Shown: positions 19,584 to 30,967 of the stretch, piece after piece
Layout: every line of letters starts with the position of its first letter
Numbering within the stretch: position 1 is the stretch's first letter
Source of the DNA: Lucinisca nassula
Taxonomy: Eukaryota > Mollusca > Bivalvia > Lucinida > Lucinidae
Length of the DNA: 64,000 nt
Direction: 5' to 3'
NCBI GenBank assembly: GCA_963580285.1
Contig: OY757021.1
Span: 99,438,149 to 99,502,148, forward strand
The notes under the pieces: model-generated
What the model was told of the DNA's origin: nothing
The model's database searches: none
What the model saw: only the letters and a program-made list of their open reading frames with translations
Position numbers and translations under genes: made by a program

Positions 19584-20810
19584 ATTTTTCGCCATTGTGA
19601 ATCATCACGTGAACAAGTCCGTGAAATGAAGGACCCCCTAAACCCCACTTCATATAGAGAAAATTGGGGTTTACGGGGGTATACATTATTTTTCTTATTT
19701 CTGCGCCAAGACATATGTTGTGGGTACTCGTGGGCAAATAGAACGCTTGGTTTCCTGAGGCGAAATCTTCATCAGTGCCCGCAGGATGTAAAAGAGGCAG
19801 CATATAAAGGTCTTGTTCGCCCAATCTTGGAATATGGTAGTTGTATCTGGGACCCCAGTGGAGTGGTCCTTAACGATGAAATTGAGAAAGTTCAGAATAG
19901 AGCTGCTAGATTTGTAACAGGCAATTACTGCTTTGAAACTGGGAGCATGACTGGAATACTTGGAAAATTAAAATGGGAGTCTCTCAAGAAAAGGAGAAAA
20001 GACAGTAGGCTAATCCTTTTATACAAAGGTCTAAAGGGTGCTGCCAGCATTCCAACAGATGACCTTGTTCCCCCAGCTAGATACTGTAGAAATCACCATT
20101 CGTTGGCGTTTCAGACCCTTAGCGCAAGAACTGACATTTATAAAGAGTCGTTCTTCCCCAGAACCATTAGAGATTCGAATGCCCTTCCCGATTCGATTAT
20201 TTCAGCTGAAGGTGCTGATGATTGTGTAGCTAAATTTACCTCTTTAGTTAGAGCTAGGGACTAACTTCCCACATCACAGGTCCTGGTGTATGAATGTCAT
20301 TTGACGTGTCACCAGTAACAATTCTGATTCTGATTCTCGTTAGAACCGCCTCAATTAGGCTGTTCTAACGAGCAAACACAACCTATGTTTTGAGCATTTA
20401 TAAGAAAAATATTTCGGATTTTCATCAGAAAAGTAGCCATTTAGGAGATGAAAAAAATGCAATATGTCGCAAGGGTGAGTTATCATAATGTTTTTGACCA
20501 TTTCGATAACCTATCCTTGTAACAGAGTTTATTCTTTCATATCTCCAAAGCGGTTTAATTTCCTAAAGAAAATGTGTGATATTTTTCTTATTTATAGTTC
20601 AAACATAGGTAGTGGATGCTCGTTAGAACCGCCTTATTGAGGCGGTTCTAACGAGTACCAACAACCTATGTATTGGACTAGAAAAAAGAACAATAATGTT
20701 TACCCCTACAAACTCCATTTTTTCACTATAAAGAGTGGGGTTGTGGGATTGTGTGTAGGGGGGCGGGGCGGGTATTTTACGGACTTATTCACGTGATGGC
20801 TACGTCTATG
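19584..20810. repeat. Two hairpin elements, family P, the first split by a LINE
   Basis: The first copy runs 19590-19734, is broken after gttgtgggtactcg, and resumes at 20337 (cgttagaaccgcctcaatta). Copy 2 has the intact version at 52235-52550. The second copy is 20500-20810 with stem ttagaaccgccttattgagg. Confidence 0.8.
19735..20336 (+). mobile_element. 5'-truncated LINE, family b
   Basis: Inserted into the hairpin of a family P element; the unoccupied site is at 52366-52400. It encodes the same RT C-terminus as 15055-15771 (RTLGFLRRNLHQCPQDVKEA ... RPILEYGSCIWDP) in a frame ending with TAA before 20265. It ends with the (attctg)n tail at 20320-20336. It starts 70-80 codons further 3' than the 14986 copy. 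Only a CG/CTCG-sized duplication is visible. Confidence 0.8.
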
Positions 20811-21111
20811 TAAGTAAAAAAAAAAACATTGCCGGTAATTGTTGGTTCTTTATTTTCCTTGCGCTCTATTTTATTTAAATCTGCGCGCGGTTAAACTTCA
20901 TTACTTAGTGATAGTCACGTGAGCGACAGCAGGGGAAAGTCCAATAGCATTATGAACTTTGGCTGTATTTCACTCGACTCAAAAACAAAATAAGAGAAGC
21001 TCGAGGAATTAGTGGTGGGGAAACAGAACTTTGGTAGTTCAGGGCAAACAAAAAGAACATTAGAGAACGCAAATATGAGATAATTAACTTAATTTCTTCA
21101 TAATGTCATTA

Positions 21112-21115
<4 letters not shown>

Positions 21116-21156
<41 letters not shown>
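21116..21156. repeat. (GA)n microsatellite
   Basis: About 20 units. The allelic tract at 53506-53639 is over three times longer. Confidence 0.95.
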
Positions 21157-21158
<2 letters not shown>

Positions 21159-21224
21159 CATTCTGCATAGAGAAACCATATTCTCAAACAGTTCTATGTC
21201 TAGCGGTCTGTCATCATATCAGTC

Positions 21225-21535
21225 GGCCCCCTTCCATTAGGGCTTGAAGACAACAATGGGCTGCAATGATGCTTCCACGCAGAGATGACACCGACCGCAC
21301 CCAAGTCCTGGTAAACCGCCTAGAGGATCTAAGCCTGCCCAGGTAAAGCGTTGCGAGTCGGACCGCCCATGCTTATAAATCCTATTTGTTTCATTGGGCG
21401 ATAGGGCTTGAGATATCATTTCATCTCAATGTCGGGTAAAAGTCCCGCAAAATTGGAAGCAACGTCTCCAAAATGACTCATACAGTGTTGACGGGGACGA
21501 TAAACTTCAGATCAAACAAACAAACAAAGTCATCA
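21225..21535 (+). repeat. SINE-B copy
   Basis: It runs from cccttccattagggcttgaa to gatcaaacaaacaaac, with gtcgggtaaaagtcccgcaa and cagtgttgacggggacgata inside. The allelic copy is 53705-54006. Confidence 0.75.
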
Positions 21536-21860
21536 TATCAGTAAGTATGGTATTATTTAAATAAATTGAAAATCTCATGTCCGACAGCCTTTTTCTGTAA
21601 AACAATACAGTATTTATGCGTTTGCTAAATTAAGCATGAATTTACTGGAAGAAAATAGAAACAAATTAGTGTACCATTCGCTCACTTGACAATTATTGTC
21701 ATTTTTTTTTCTATCTTTTTTTATGTGTTTCCAATACGAACAAGTTGGCACCAACTTATTGAACTGACTTGAGCATGAAAACTGTCTTGAAGTAAAATTT
21801 TAAAATGCAAACAATTTTGGATAAGAAGTACAACAAATATTCTCTCTTGATTTGACATTA
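21536..21860. other. No recognised feature
   Basis: AT-rich sequence shared with 54200-54515. No coding or repeat signature seen. Confidence 0.4.
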
Positions 21861-22085
21861 GGAAGACACGCCTATACAAATACATTGTAAACCTTACTGC
21901 CGAAAAAACTTAATTTTAAGATGAAAAAATGTAATATTTCATTTAGGCGTTTCTAACGAGTACCCACAATCTATATTTTGAGTAGAAATAAGAAAAATAG
22001 TGTTTACCCCTGTAAACCCCCGTTTTAGTATATAAAAGTGTGGTTCAAGGGGGTCAAAATTATATTGGCGTGTTTTCGTGATGAG
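21860..22085. repeat. Half hairpin element, family P
   Basis: It keeps only one arm (ggcgtttctaacgagtaccc) plus the right module gtaaaccccc ... gtgtggttcaagggggtc and the gcgtgttttcgtgatgag border. The same state is seen at 54515-54735. Confidence 0.65.
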
Positions 22086-22119
22086 CAAGATAAATGCTCG
22101 TAGCTTATCGATTATCGAT

Positions 22120-22450
22120 TAGAACTTACCCGTCTCCGTATGACCATAGCTGTTGGTGGGACGTAAAACCCAAAACCTCTTCTCACTCACTCACTCAGGT
22201 AGAATTTTGATATTTATGAGAACTAGAATTTCGACGGGCCTCCGTGGCCTTGTGGATAAGAGCGCTGACTCTTAATCATTAGGTCTCGAGCCGGATCACA
22301 TGTGAGACGCCAAATTCTGCAACAGAAGGTCAAGTGGTTTTTCTCCGGGTACTCCGGTTTTCGCCCACCTCTGATTAATGATCGGCGCGACATGAGCCGA
22401 AATAATCTTGAAAGGGTCGTAACCCCCCCCCCCCCCCCCCCAAAAAAAAA
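22120..22450 (+). repeat. SINE-C fragment followed by SINE-D
   Basis: 22120-22205 is the 3' part of SINE-C (cccgtctccgtatgaccata, gctgttggtgggacgtaaaa, cactcactcac). 22238-22440 is SINE-D: gcctccgtggccttgtggat head, ctccgggtactccggttttc, gaaataatcttgaaagggtc, then homopolymer C and A runs. The allelic pair is at 54778-55110. Confidence 0.7.
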
Positions 22451-24196
22451 AGAACTAGAATTTCATGCTAACTTAAATGGGGTGAGAGTGAAAAAAAAAA
22501 TTTTACAACAGCAGGACCAGTTCTAATTAAAGAGATGTTTAAATATAGATAAAAGTTGGCCCTTCCAAGGCCACTTTTTTCTAAAAATGGAACGATTATA
22601 AATTCAAAATAGATTCAAATGAAGTCTTCTCGACTACCATATTTGCAGTATGTATTCGGACAGACATGCCTGAGCAAACAGTGTAGAACCAGACGACACA
22701 GAACGCATCAGATGTCACTCATCCCTCTATTTCAGACAATGTCGGGAAGTCAATTGTACTTATTCAAATTTTAGAACAAGTATGTTAAGGAGTTGAGGTG
22801 TCTCAATATTTACAGTAAATACTGTATTTCTGTTTTCTTTTCAGTGTTACTTTAATCAAACACAACAGATCATGCGATTAACCATTTTTGTACAAATGGA
22901 ATCTTCCTCCTTATATATAGCAGGAGAACATTTCAGAATTTAGGGGTGTCAGGTTGTGTTATCTTCAAAACTGGTTTGGAAAATAGCTGAACTTTTTGCA
23001 AATAGTATAGTCCAAGATCAGACGCCGCGTTCTGCACTGTTTGCCAATTACCCATTATGGGGTTTCCGGTACAAAACGGGTTAAAATATGAGGGTCATGA
23101 GCTGCCCTGATTAGTTTAAACTTTATTTTATTTGTATAACTAATACATATACATTGAACACATAGAAGCTACAAAGTAACAATATTATACAAATGGGATT
23201 CAGAAGAAAGTCTTTAAACTTTTGAAAAATCTGTATCCCACCTTGCTTACAGTAAAGACAATAGTGATACGTGATTTAGCTTGTAAACAAGACCCTTAGT
23301 ATTTTATTTCATGGATTTTTGTGTCAACATTCCTTAGAATTTACATAATCTGCTGCAGGCTCCACGGGGAGTGGATAAGTTCTTATTCCAACACTATGTT
23401 TTAAAAAACTAACGACTTTGCGCATGTAAGCATAGACATAGCGTTATTTGCCAATTATTAGCGTCTAGAACTTTTTCCTTGTAGCATCGGTACCTATAAA
23501 AAGGTAGGAAATTGTAGACCAGAACAGGACAATAGATCCATCTTAAATGCCTTCCTAATGGGATGTTTTATACTGCAATTGGCGTAAGGTATTAAGTAAA
23601 TTCATCGGTTTATTTGAAGCGTTTTGTTTTTAGCAGAAATTCCTGCACAGCGAGGAAAACCTGTTTATTTCTGGAGTAAAGAAAGCTCTGAACTGCCAAA
23701 GAGAAGCAGATTAAGAGTGGGGCGACAAAACTCCGATACTGTATTGAGTAAATCTTGGGCCTGTCTAAAACGCTGAACTGCTTGCTGAATTCAGCGATCT
23801 GCTGATCAGCTTAAGGGGTCTAAAACGCTGAATTGCTGATATGCTGAATTTTATTATTTGTATGTTTTTCACGGCGTATTTTGCTTGTTTTTGGGGTTGT
23901 TATTGTGCAGTCCATAAATATAGTAAGCACTGATTAAGAGAAATGATTATATACTTTTGTTTTTACTTTGTTTTACGGAAGGGCGACTGAAAATAGCCAT
24001 AAAACGCGCAGTCAACTGCAAGTACCCCCAAAACGTTTAAATGACTATTTGCAGTCATTCTATATTCCTGCAACGTTCACCTCTTTAAGGGGATGGGAAC
24101 ACCTGACATATTTTTTCGTCATTTTTCAATTGGAGACAACTTTCTGGACTTTCTGTTCGCTTTTGTATTAGCCCCGTCCTACTGAAAAAGGGGTCT
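22451..24196. repeat. Long dispersed repeat, unclassified
   Basis: Nearly identical to 55110-57053. Parts recur a third time outside the duplicated block: 22857-23110 at 62405-62660 (same orientation), and 23750-24060 at 61028-61355 (inverted). It contains cgctgaattcagcg-type palindromic text (23765-23850). No coding frame is recognised. Confidence 0.6.
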
Positions 24197-24249
24197 ACTC
24201 TTAAAGGAAAGAATTTGCTCCTCAGGAGCAAATTCTTTTCTTTAAGAGT
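24197..24249. repeat. Hairpin, ~25-bp arms
   Basis: actcttaaaggaaagaattt pairs with aaattcttttctttaagagt around a ctcctcaggag core. The same structure is at 57054-57107. Confidence 0.75.
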
Positions 24250-24299
24250 TGATCCCTATTGACATGGGAGACAAAAGGTGCTCCCCTGAAGTTGTTCCC

Positions 24300-24900
24300 A
24301 TTCCCCTTAAACCTCAATTTTTATAGAGAAAACTGGGGTTTTCTGTATATATACGGACACCATTCACAAATAAGGTTTGCTGTACTAAACAATATTTCTC
24401 TCAATTCTGTTCCAAAACAAAGGTTGTGGATACGTGTTAAAGTCGCCTCATTGAGGCGGTTCTAAGGAGTACCATCAACATATGCTTGAAGTATAAATAA
24501 GGAACAACATCACAAGTTTTAATCAGAAAAGTTCCGGGATATTTTTTTTATATGAAACAATGCACAAAGCCACACGGATGTGTTATCGTAATGAGCGAAG
24601 ACATCTGAGTGAGTGAGTGAGTGTTTGAGTTTTACGTCCACCAACAACTAAGGTCATACGGAGACGGGACCTCAGTTTAAAGAATCATCCGAAAATCCGA
24701 AGACATTTGAAAACACGCCTATATATGCCTTTGATCTACTTAAACCCCACTTTCATATAGTAACACTGGGTTTAAATGGGTTTACTATAATTTTTTTCAT
24801 ATAAATAAATTGCGGTTATCCGTTAGAACAGCCTTGGAGACGCGATTCTAACAAGTACCCACATTGTATGCTTTAGAAATTAATTAGAAAATCTAAGTAC
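24300..24900. repeat. Two hairpin elements, family P, with a SINE-C piece between
   Basis: Stems are at 24440-24470 (cgcctcattgaggcggttct) and 24825-24855 (decayed). 24605-24705 holds a 5'-truncated SINE-C in reverse (gtgagtgagtgagtgtttga, acggagacgggacctcag). The allelic arrangement is 57180-57765. Confidence 0.65.
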
Positions 24901-24904
24901 TTCA

Positions 24905-25160
24905 AAAGTATAGCAATGTCTCAAAATGACTTCAACAGTGTTAACGGTGATGCTAAAGCTTAAATGAAACAAAGAAACAAACATAAGTTTTGTATAAGTC
25001 CCAAAAGATTGAAAGCAACGTCTCCAAAATATAACTTCGCGACTGGGTGAGTGTGTGTGTTTTGGTGGGTGGGTGGGAGTGGGGGTGAGAGGTGTTGGGG
25101 GGGGGGGGGGGGAGGTGGGGAAAGCGGAGTTAAACCTCAAATCAAACAAACAAACATGGT
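24905..25160 (+). repeat. SINE-B 3' part, with (G)n/(GT)n-rich interruption
   Basis: It holds gtataagtcccaaaagattg and gcaacgtctccaaaatataa, then a G-rich run (25050-25125), and the aaacctcaaatcaaacaaac end. Copy 2 (57780-58010) has a shorter G run. Confidence 0.6.
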
Positions 25161-25441
25161 AAAATCGATTCGATTAAATAACTGTATTCGTGAGTTTGTA
25201 ATATTCTTTAAAAACACTGTTAGTACACACACTTATCTAAATGATTGGATTAACTACTGTTGTCCTACTTGTAGGTGTGAATGGTCCTATTTGTAGGTGT
25301 GAATTGCCGCTTCATTTACCGTGAGGGCCACCGCACACTGTGCTCCCCTATATAGTCCTAAATTAACACATGACGGTTCAATGGTTCAATGGCGCGAAGA
25401 CGTGTTTTCAAGCGGAGTGATAAGATAAATGAAAATTTCAA

Positions 25442-26929
25442 ATGTTCTGGACTATTGTGACATTGTTTGTTATGATGGCTGCTGCTGGTACTACTGGTGA
25501 GACTAGTGGTGTACGGGACGAGGCAAATATGATGCTAGAAGCCTCACAGGATGAACTTTTTATGCCCGGGGTTGCTTCTGAGAATCGTTTCCAGTGTTTG
25601 GACGAGCGGGTGGGGAATGTTAGTGATACTGGTCAAGAATGGAGAGTCCAGCAGAGGAAGAGAAAACGCTTTAATACTGGAAGTGTGGACATTGAAACGT
25701 TTAGTAAGATGTCGCCGGATGAGAAATTGCTTGCTTTGTTTGCAAAATTATCAGCTGTGGAAAGTAAACAAAACAATATTGCCACGGTTATGTCCCCTGT
25801 GCAGGAGAAGATTGTGATACTAGAGGATTACGTTGACATTCATTCACGTAAGTTAAAGATGTTATCATACAGATCATTAGATCTTGAGGCAAGAAGCCGT
25901 AGAAACAATCTGGTGTTTCGTGGACTAGCGGACTGTGTAAATGAGAGCTGTACAGAGCTGATTGTTGATTTTCTGAAAGCTGAAATGCAGGTAGAGACTA
26001 GTCAGAATGACATTGCGAGAGCTCACAGACTGGGTTCTTTGAGGAAGTCTAGGGCTAATTTTCAGGTGACAAGACGACCAATTATTGTAGCTTTTAAGGA
26101 TTTTTCATTAACTGGGAAGATCCTCGGCGAGGCTAGGTGCCTGAGGGGCACTAGATTTCGTGTTGAGAAAGATTTCCCCAATGAGATAGCTCAGGCTCGA
26201 AGGAATCTGTATCCGAAATTTAAGGAAGAAAAAAGCAAGCACCCGAACAGTAGAGTGACAATCGCCTACCCAGCTAAGTTGGTAAAAAATGGCCGGGTCA
26301 TAGCTGATGAATTCCCAGAGTGGCAACAAGTACTACGTTCAAGTCGTGTTAGTTGGTTCGAGCCTGGGGAATCTTCGGACGGAAATGACAGCAGTCAAGG
26401 GGGACCAGCGGAGCACAGGCGTGTATTTCGCCCATGGCAGGCACAGGACCAACAGGCTACGGCCTACGATTATCAAGCGGACTCAGAGAGTGGAAGCGAT
26501 GCATCAGCAGTCCCACCAACACAACAGGTTCGTTCACAAACAACACGGAAACAGGTATACACAAAAACAAAAACGGCTGTAGGCGGTGGTACCAAACAAA
26601 TTTTGACTGAAAAAGTGAAGCAGAATGGAGAAAATAAATTTAAGAAAACGATACCTTCTAACAATTCCAGATATACAGTGAAAGGAAACTCGTTGTCAAA
26701 CAAGAAATCACATTCCGGAAACGAAAGTAGGCTACGAACTTCCTCATTACCGGACCTAACACGTGGAAGTGATAAAAATAGATTGACCGTTGTAGCGAAC
26801 AGACCAATCAGCGAGCAACAAACACACGTGATGTGTAACCGTACTACGGTTATGAATGAACATTCAAATGCTACGTCACAAGGTAAAAGTATTACTAACA
26901 ATAGCTTGACACAGGTTGAAAATGTATAA
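25442..26929 (+). CDS. LINE ORF1 protein (L1-type RNA-binding)
   Basis: 495 codons. Translation may start at Met1 or at Met11/12 (MMAAAGTTGE); the first ten residues are hydrophobic and untypical. Residues ~90-150 look like a short coiled coil (KLLALFAKLSAVESKQ ... EKIVILEDYVDIHSRKLKML). From 150 comes the L1 ORF1p-like RRM region: ARSRRNNLVFRGL, IARAHRLG, then RRPIIVAFKD. A C-terminal-type block follows with FPNEIAQARRNLYPKFKEE. Residues 300-495 are polar and low in complexity. The role is LINE RNA binding and chaperoning. The stop TAA (26927-26929) is in the same frame as ORF2, which is open directly after it. Confidence 0.8.
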   Translation: MFWTIVTLFVMMAAAGTTGETSGVRDEANMMLEASQDELFMPGVASENRFQCLDERVGNVSDTGQEWRVQQRKRKRFNTGSVDIETFSKMSPDEKLLALFAKLSAVESKQNNIATVMSPVQEKIVILEDYVDIHSRKLKMLSYRSLDLEARSRRNNLVFRGLADCVNESCTELIVDFLKAEMQVETSQNDIARAHRLGSLRKSRANFQVTRRPIIVAFKDFSLTGKILGEARCLRGTRFRVEKDFPNEIAQARRNLYPKFKEEKSKHPNSRVTIAYPAKLVKNGRVIADEFPEWQQVLRSSRVSWFEPGESSDGNDSSQGGPAEHRRVFRPWQAQDQQATAYDYQADSESGSDASAVPPTQQVRSQTTRKQVYTKTKTAVGGGTKQILTEKVKQNGENKFKKTIPSNNSRYTVKGNSLSNKKSHSGNESRLRTSSLPDLTRGSDKNRLTVVANRPISEQQTHVMCNRTTVMNEHSNATSQGKSITNNSLTQVENV

Positions 26930-26965
26930 CGGTGCGGGGAGAACACTCAACGAGTAAATATTGCA

Positions 26966-28356
26966 TTGGTTAATGTACAAGGCCTTGTGTTGAAGTCTGT
27001 AAACAAACTGCAATCAAATGAAATTGCAAACATTTTTAAACAGAATGACATTATATTATTTACAGAGACATGGTTAAGCGAAGAGGCAGATGTACAGGTA
27101 AAGGGTTTTCAAAACTTTAAATTAAACAGGACTTTGAGAAAACGTGGTTCAAAAAGGAACTCGGGGGGAATTATTGCATATGTCCGGAATGAATTAGTAA
27201 CCGATAGAACACTCTTTATGCTGGATGGTGATGATATATTATGGTTGAGGCTCGAGGGTGGTTTATTTAATTTGGCCCAAGATTTATTTTTATGTTTGTG
27301 CTATAATGTACCAGAGGGCTCGAGCAGGCAGGGTCTATTAGACTGCATCGATTTGTTTGACAGACTTTCTGACCATATGGTCAAGATAAAAAATGAAACT
27401 GATGATAACTGTGTATTTTTTTTATTATGTGGAGATTTTAATGCTAGAAGTGCAGAACTGCCTGATTATGTTGAACAGGATACAGCCGAACACATAGATG
27501 TACTTCCCGATGATTATGCTACTGATATCCCATTAAAAAGAGTTTCTGAAGATAAGGGTTTTAATAGGTATGGCTCTCATTTATTAGATTTTTGCAAGCA
27601 GACCGGTATAAGGATTTTAAATGGAAGGGTGGGGAAAGATGGTAAAATCGGGAAGTGCACATATGTGGGAAGCAATGACAAAAGTTTGGTGGATTATGTC
27701 ATTGCCAGCCAGTCAATGTTTTCACTGATTGATAGGTTTGAGGTTGCTGAACCGAATATTTTTAGTGATCATTGTGTCATTAATTTTTCATTAAGTGCAT
27801 CAGAAGAAGTAATAATGGTTGAGAAGCAAAATGATTCAGAATCTTTGCTAAAATACAAATATGTCTGGAATAATGAACATGTAGACGCTTACCGTGAGGT
27901 TTTGAACTCTGACAGAATAAGGATGCAGATAGAAAGTCTGAAGTCTGATTTATCTAATACTGAAACTTTGAATGGGCTGAATGCAAACCTAAACTCATTC
28001 CAAAACCTCATGGAATCAGTATGCTCACCCTTTTTTAAGAAAAATATTATACATGGTGATAAAAGGGGTAATTACAATGAATATAAGCAGCCTTGGTATA
28101 CAGATGAATGCAAATTTTATAGGAATTTATTTTACAATAGTCTTGACAGTTATCGTTCAAATAAGGAGGACCAGGTTTTTCGGGAAAATATGGTCAAGGC
28201 TAGATCAGACTACAAAAAGGTTTTAAGAAAAAGTAGGTATCATCACAAAAAGTTGAAAACAGAAAATTTAGAAAAGGCTCGTTTTGAAAATGCTAAAAAC
28301 TACTGGAAATTACTGAAAAATTTATGTCCATCAAATTCGTCCAAAAAATTAAACTC
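26966..28356 (+). CDS. LINE ORF2, endonuclease part (incomplete)
   Basis: The frame is open from 26930, right after the ORF1 stop; the listed start is a TTG and no good ATG is near. It begins RVNIALVNVQGLVLKSVNK and shows the AP-endonuclease motifs: FTETWL, LLCGDFNARS, SLVDYVIASQ and FSDHCVINFS. The catalytic Glu, Asp/Asn and Asp-His residues are in place. A linker typical of the EN-RT spacer follows (KQPWYTDECKFYRNLF, then NAKNYWKLLKN), and the gap begins before any RT motif. The enzyme nicks target DNA to prime reverse transcription. No frameshift or internal stop appears in the visible part. Confidence 0.85.
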
Positions 28357-28556
28357 NNNNNNNNNNNNNNNNNNNNNNNNNNNNNNNNNNNNNNNNNNNN
28401 NNNNNNNNNNNNNNNNNNNNNNNNNNNNNNNNNNNNNNNNNNNNNNNNNNNNNNNNNNNNNNNNNNNNNNNNNNNNNNNNNNNNNNNNNNNNNNNNNNNN
28501 NNNNNNNNNNNNNNNNNNNNNNNNNNNNNNNNNNNNNNNNNNNNNNNNNNNNNNNN
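28357..28556. other. Assembly gap (200 N)
   Basis: Exactly 200 N. The left side is LINE ORF2; the right side starts 256 bases inside the 3' LTR. Apparent open frames across it are not real. Confidence 1.
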
Positions 28557-30850
28557 CCTACAGAAGCAAACAACAAAAACAACAAGAAAAACAAAAAAAG
28601 AAACAACACAAAACGCGACTGGCCAGTTTATAACTTTGGGTGAATCCCCCACTCGCGTGACACTTCTTCTCGCGAACTAGTAAAACTAGTCTATCAACAT
28701 AATTGAATAGACTAGGATTAGCGATCACGTTTGCTGATCAGCCGTTTAGTGATCGTCCAAATAAGGTAAGTTGACCTCTTCCATGATCACATTTGTTTAC
28801 AACGAACAATGATTTAGAAGAATCTGCTTCTATCCTGGTAGGCGCTGATTACGGCGGTCTGTCCGCCCTTGCTGGACCCTAACGCCTAGCGTCGTACCAG
28901 TACCTGCTGCTATGAAGCAGGGAGCAGCAGGTCACACATTGTTATGCCTGCAAATTACGATAACGGGACTAGAAACGAGTCACAAAACATACATGCTATA
29001 TCATGATCCCCCTCCCGGAGAAGTAAAAATATGTTCATGCATATACCGTTATTGCGCATGCGCCGACCAGACATACAGGCTGATTAGTGCATGCGACAAA
29101 TAACCGTACAGCAGAACTCAACTTGACTGTGCATCAAATTATCAGCACCCAGCGCTTGACACAATAATACTCAAAGTTCATGGTTCCTTACTGAGCACTA
29201 CAGAAATCAATTAATGCTCACTACTACTGAGCATAATACTCATCAAATTTGTGCTCACTACATTATCACAAGTAAGAGGCAATTGAACAGACCACGCCTT
29301 TGCGCTACCTGGTCAGCCGCCAATTACAGGAAACATAACAATCTCTATTTCATATCCTTCTCCGCGACACGGCTCACAAATATAGCTATTCACAAATTCA
29401 ATACATTAATAACAGATAGAAACTACAACAGAAGATTTTCATCTATAATCTACAACATTTGTTAGTGTCTCATATGGGCCAACACTGTTTGCCGTAAATT
29501 CTCTCTATTTGGTAGGCACCCCGTCACAACCGTCCTCGCGACGCCGATGACGCAGCTGACGTCATCCCCGCCGCTCAGGCCGTTATGACGTGTGGCGACC
29601 AAATACTCCCACTTATCATCATCACGTTCTTTATATGTACATACATGCACAAACTGAGTTATCAGACAAAAACGGCATCATTACAAAATGAACTCGTAAT
29701 TCTTCTTGAACAAAATTATTTCTAATCAACGTGAACATGCTTGTAAAATAAAATTCATTACGGTTCATCATCACGGATAACCCAACAGGCTCTTGTATGA
29801 GTTTGCCCTGATGATGAAGATGTGGTTAAACCCGTCTTAAGTTTACGTCCCCTCTACACCTAATATCATATTGGGACGGAACCACGGTTTTCTAACCACA
29901 GCCAGTCACAAGTCATGGATCAAACAAGTGACCCGGCGTTTATTAATTACATTCTACAAAAGGGGTCTAAAAGCCTAAATGAATCTAGAATGAGCGGGTG
30001 TCCAAACTTTACGTCTCACCAACATCTAGGGTCAGCATGAGACAGGACCTCACTTAGAAAGACTCATTCTACTACTGGAGAAGCCTGGGATCGATCCTGC
30101 GACGTCTAGCTGGCAAAGCTAGTAGCCTAATCACTACAGGCCTCAATAGTGAATTCAGAATAGGCTTCAGAAAGTTGGGGTATACTAGAAGTAAACCCCT
30201 CCAAAACCTACAAGCATGTTCATACAAAAATAATACTAAACATAGATTAAACATACCTTTCAATATACTTTCTATTTCCCCGTCACAATGTTGTGTTTAC
30301 TCTTTACAACTTGACCTGCTGCTAAGGTGTCCGCTTTTTTCAGGGTTTATATATCTATGAATACTACCGGAAAATCATGCCTACTCGTATTACCTTGCTT
30401 TGTTCGTGGGGAAGTGGAGATACCGGCCACAAACAAAGCCAGATAGCAAAATCGAGTAGATAATGGATTTGCCTTCAAATAGTATATTTCCCATAGGAAA
30501 AATTGATGAAACGACCCTATAATCAATGACATGACTCCTGTCAAAACGAACACCCACACAACACGTGACGGGAATAAAAATCATATATGGCACAATTTGG
30601 CGGTTGGCGATTTTTAGGCAAATTCTATAGAACTCAGCCTTTTAGCGGCCCCCTGTATTGTAAAAACAGCTCTCTATAAACCACTCATGCATACATCGTA
30701 TGATATGTGCATGACTTGTTCATGGAGCCGCATAGTTTGCGTACCATATTTCACCCAAAATATTTCACTCACACCGCCCTACCATATATCTACTAAAATA
30801 ATTTAGATGTGCATAAGCACCAGAGAGGTTTCCTATTCCATCTCGTAACA
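28557..30850 (-). repeat. 3' LTR of the Gmr1-type retrotransposon (partial)
   Basis: It matches 36594-38887 at a constant offset of 8,037 bases with no indels. I found only one cluster of three substitutions, near 28696-28701. It ends CTCGTAACA at 30850. Its other end (the first 256 bases on the plus strand) is lost in the gap. A decayed SINE-C copy lies inside at 29999-30150 (caccaacatctagggtcagc, gggatcgatcctgcgac). Short frames here are not genes. Confidence 0.95.
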
Positions 30851-30869
30851 AAGGTTTCCCCTTTTGGAG
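30851..30869 (-). other. Polypurine tract for plus-strand priming
   Basis: The minus strand reads AAAAGGGGAAACCTT directly before the LTR start TGTTAC. Its position and composition are those of an LTR-retrotransposon PPT. Confidence 0.75.
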
Positions 30870-30967
30870 AAAAAACAATCAGAAATGTTTTTTCTTTGTG
30901 TACAGAGATGGAATAGGATGAACCTATCTAAACAAGACAGCTATTTACACAACAACCGTGCGAAGAA

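Larger units (their letters stand above)
8775..25370. repeat. Duplicated block, copy 1
   Basis: Collinear with 38888-58231. Matching anchors include tacttgaacgtacttccgct (8775 and 38888), the minisatellite, the signal-peptide exon, the (GA)n tract, and the final aaattaacacat at 25370 and 58231. Differences are clean insertions on one side or the other, repeat-length changes and scattered substitutions. Copy 1 alone carries the Merlin element and three LINE fragments (13766-14540, 14986-15811, 19735-20336). Confidence 0.9.
25371..28356 (+). mobile_element. LINE, 5' part (family a), truncated by the assembly gap
   Basis: The left end is set by copy 2, where the sequence continues past aaattaacacat without it. 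A short 5' UTR (25371-25441, including doubled ggttcaat) precedes ORF1 and ORF2. The right side runs into the N gap before the RT domain. No 3' end is visible, so membership with the family b fragments cannot be tested here. Confidence 0.85.

Noticed and set aside
28293..28680. Open frames spanning the gap
   Set aside because: They are made of N codons between unrelated sequence (LINE and LTR).
28912..30593. Small genes in the LTR (repeated at 36949-38630)
   Set aside because: They lie inside the LTR, on both strands, and carry no recognisable domain; identity between the two sets comes from LTR identity.
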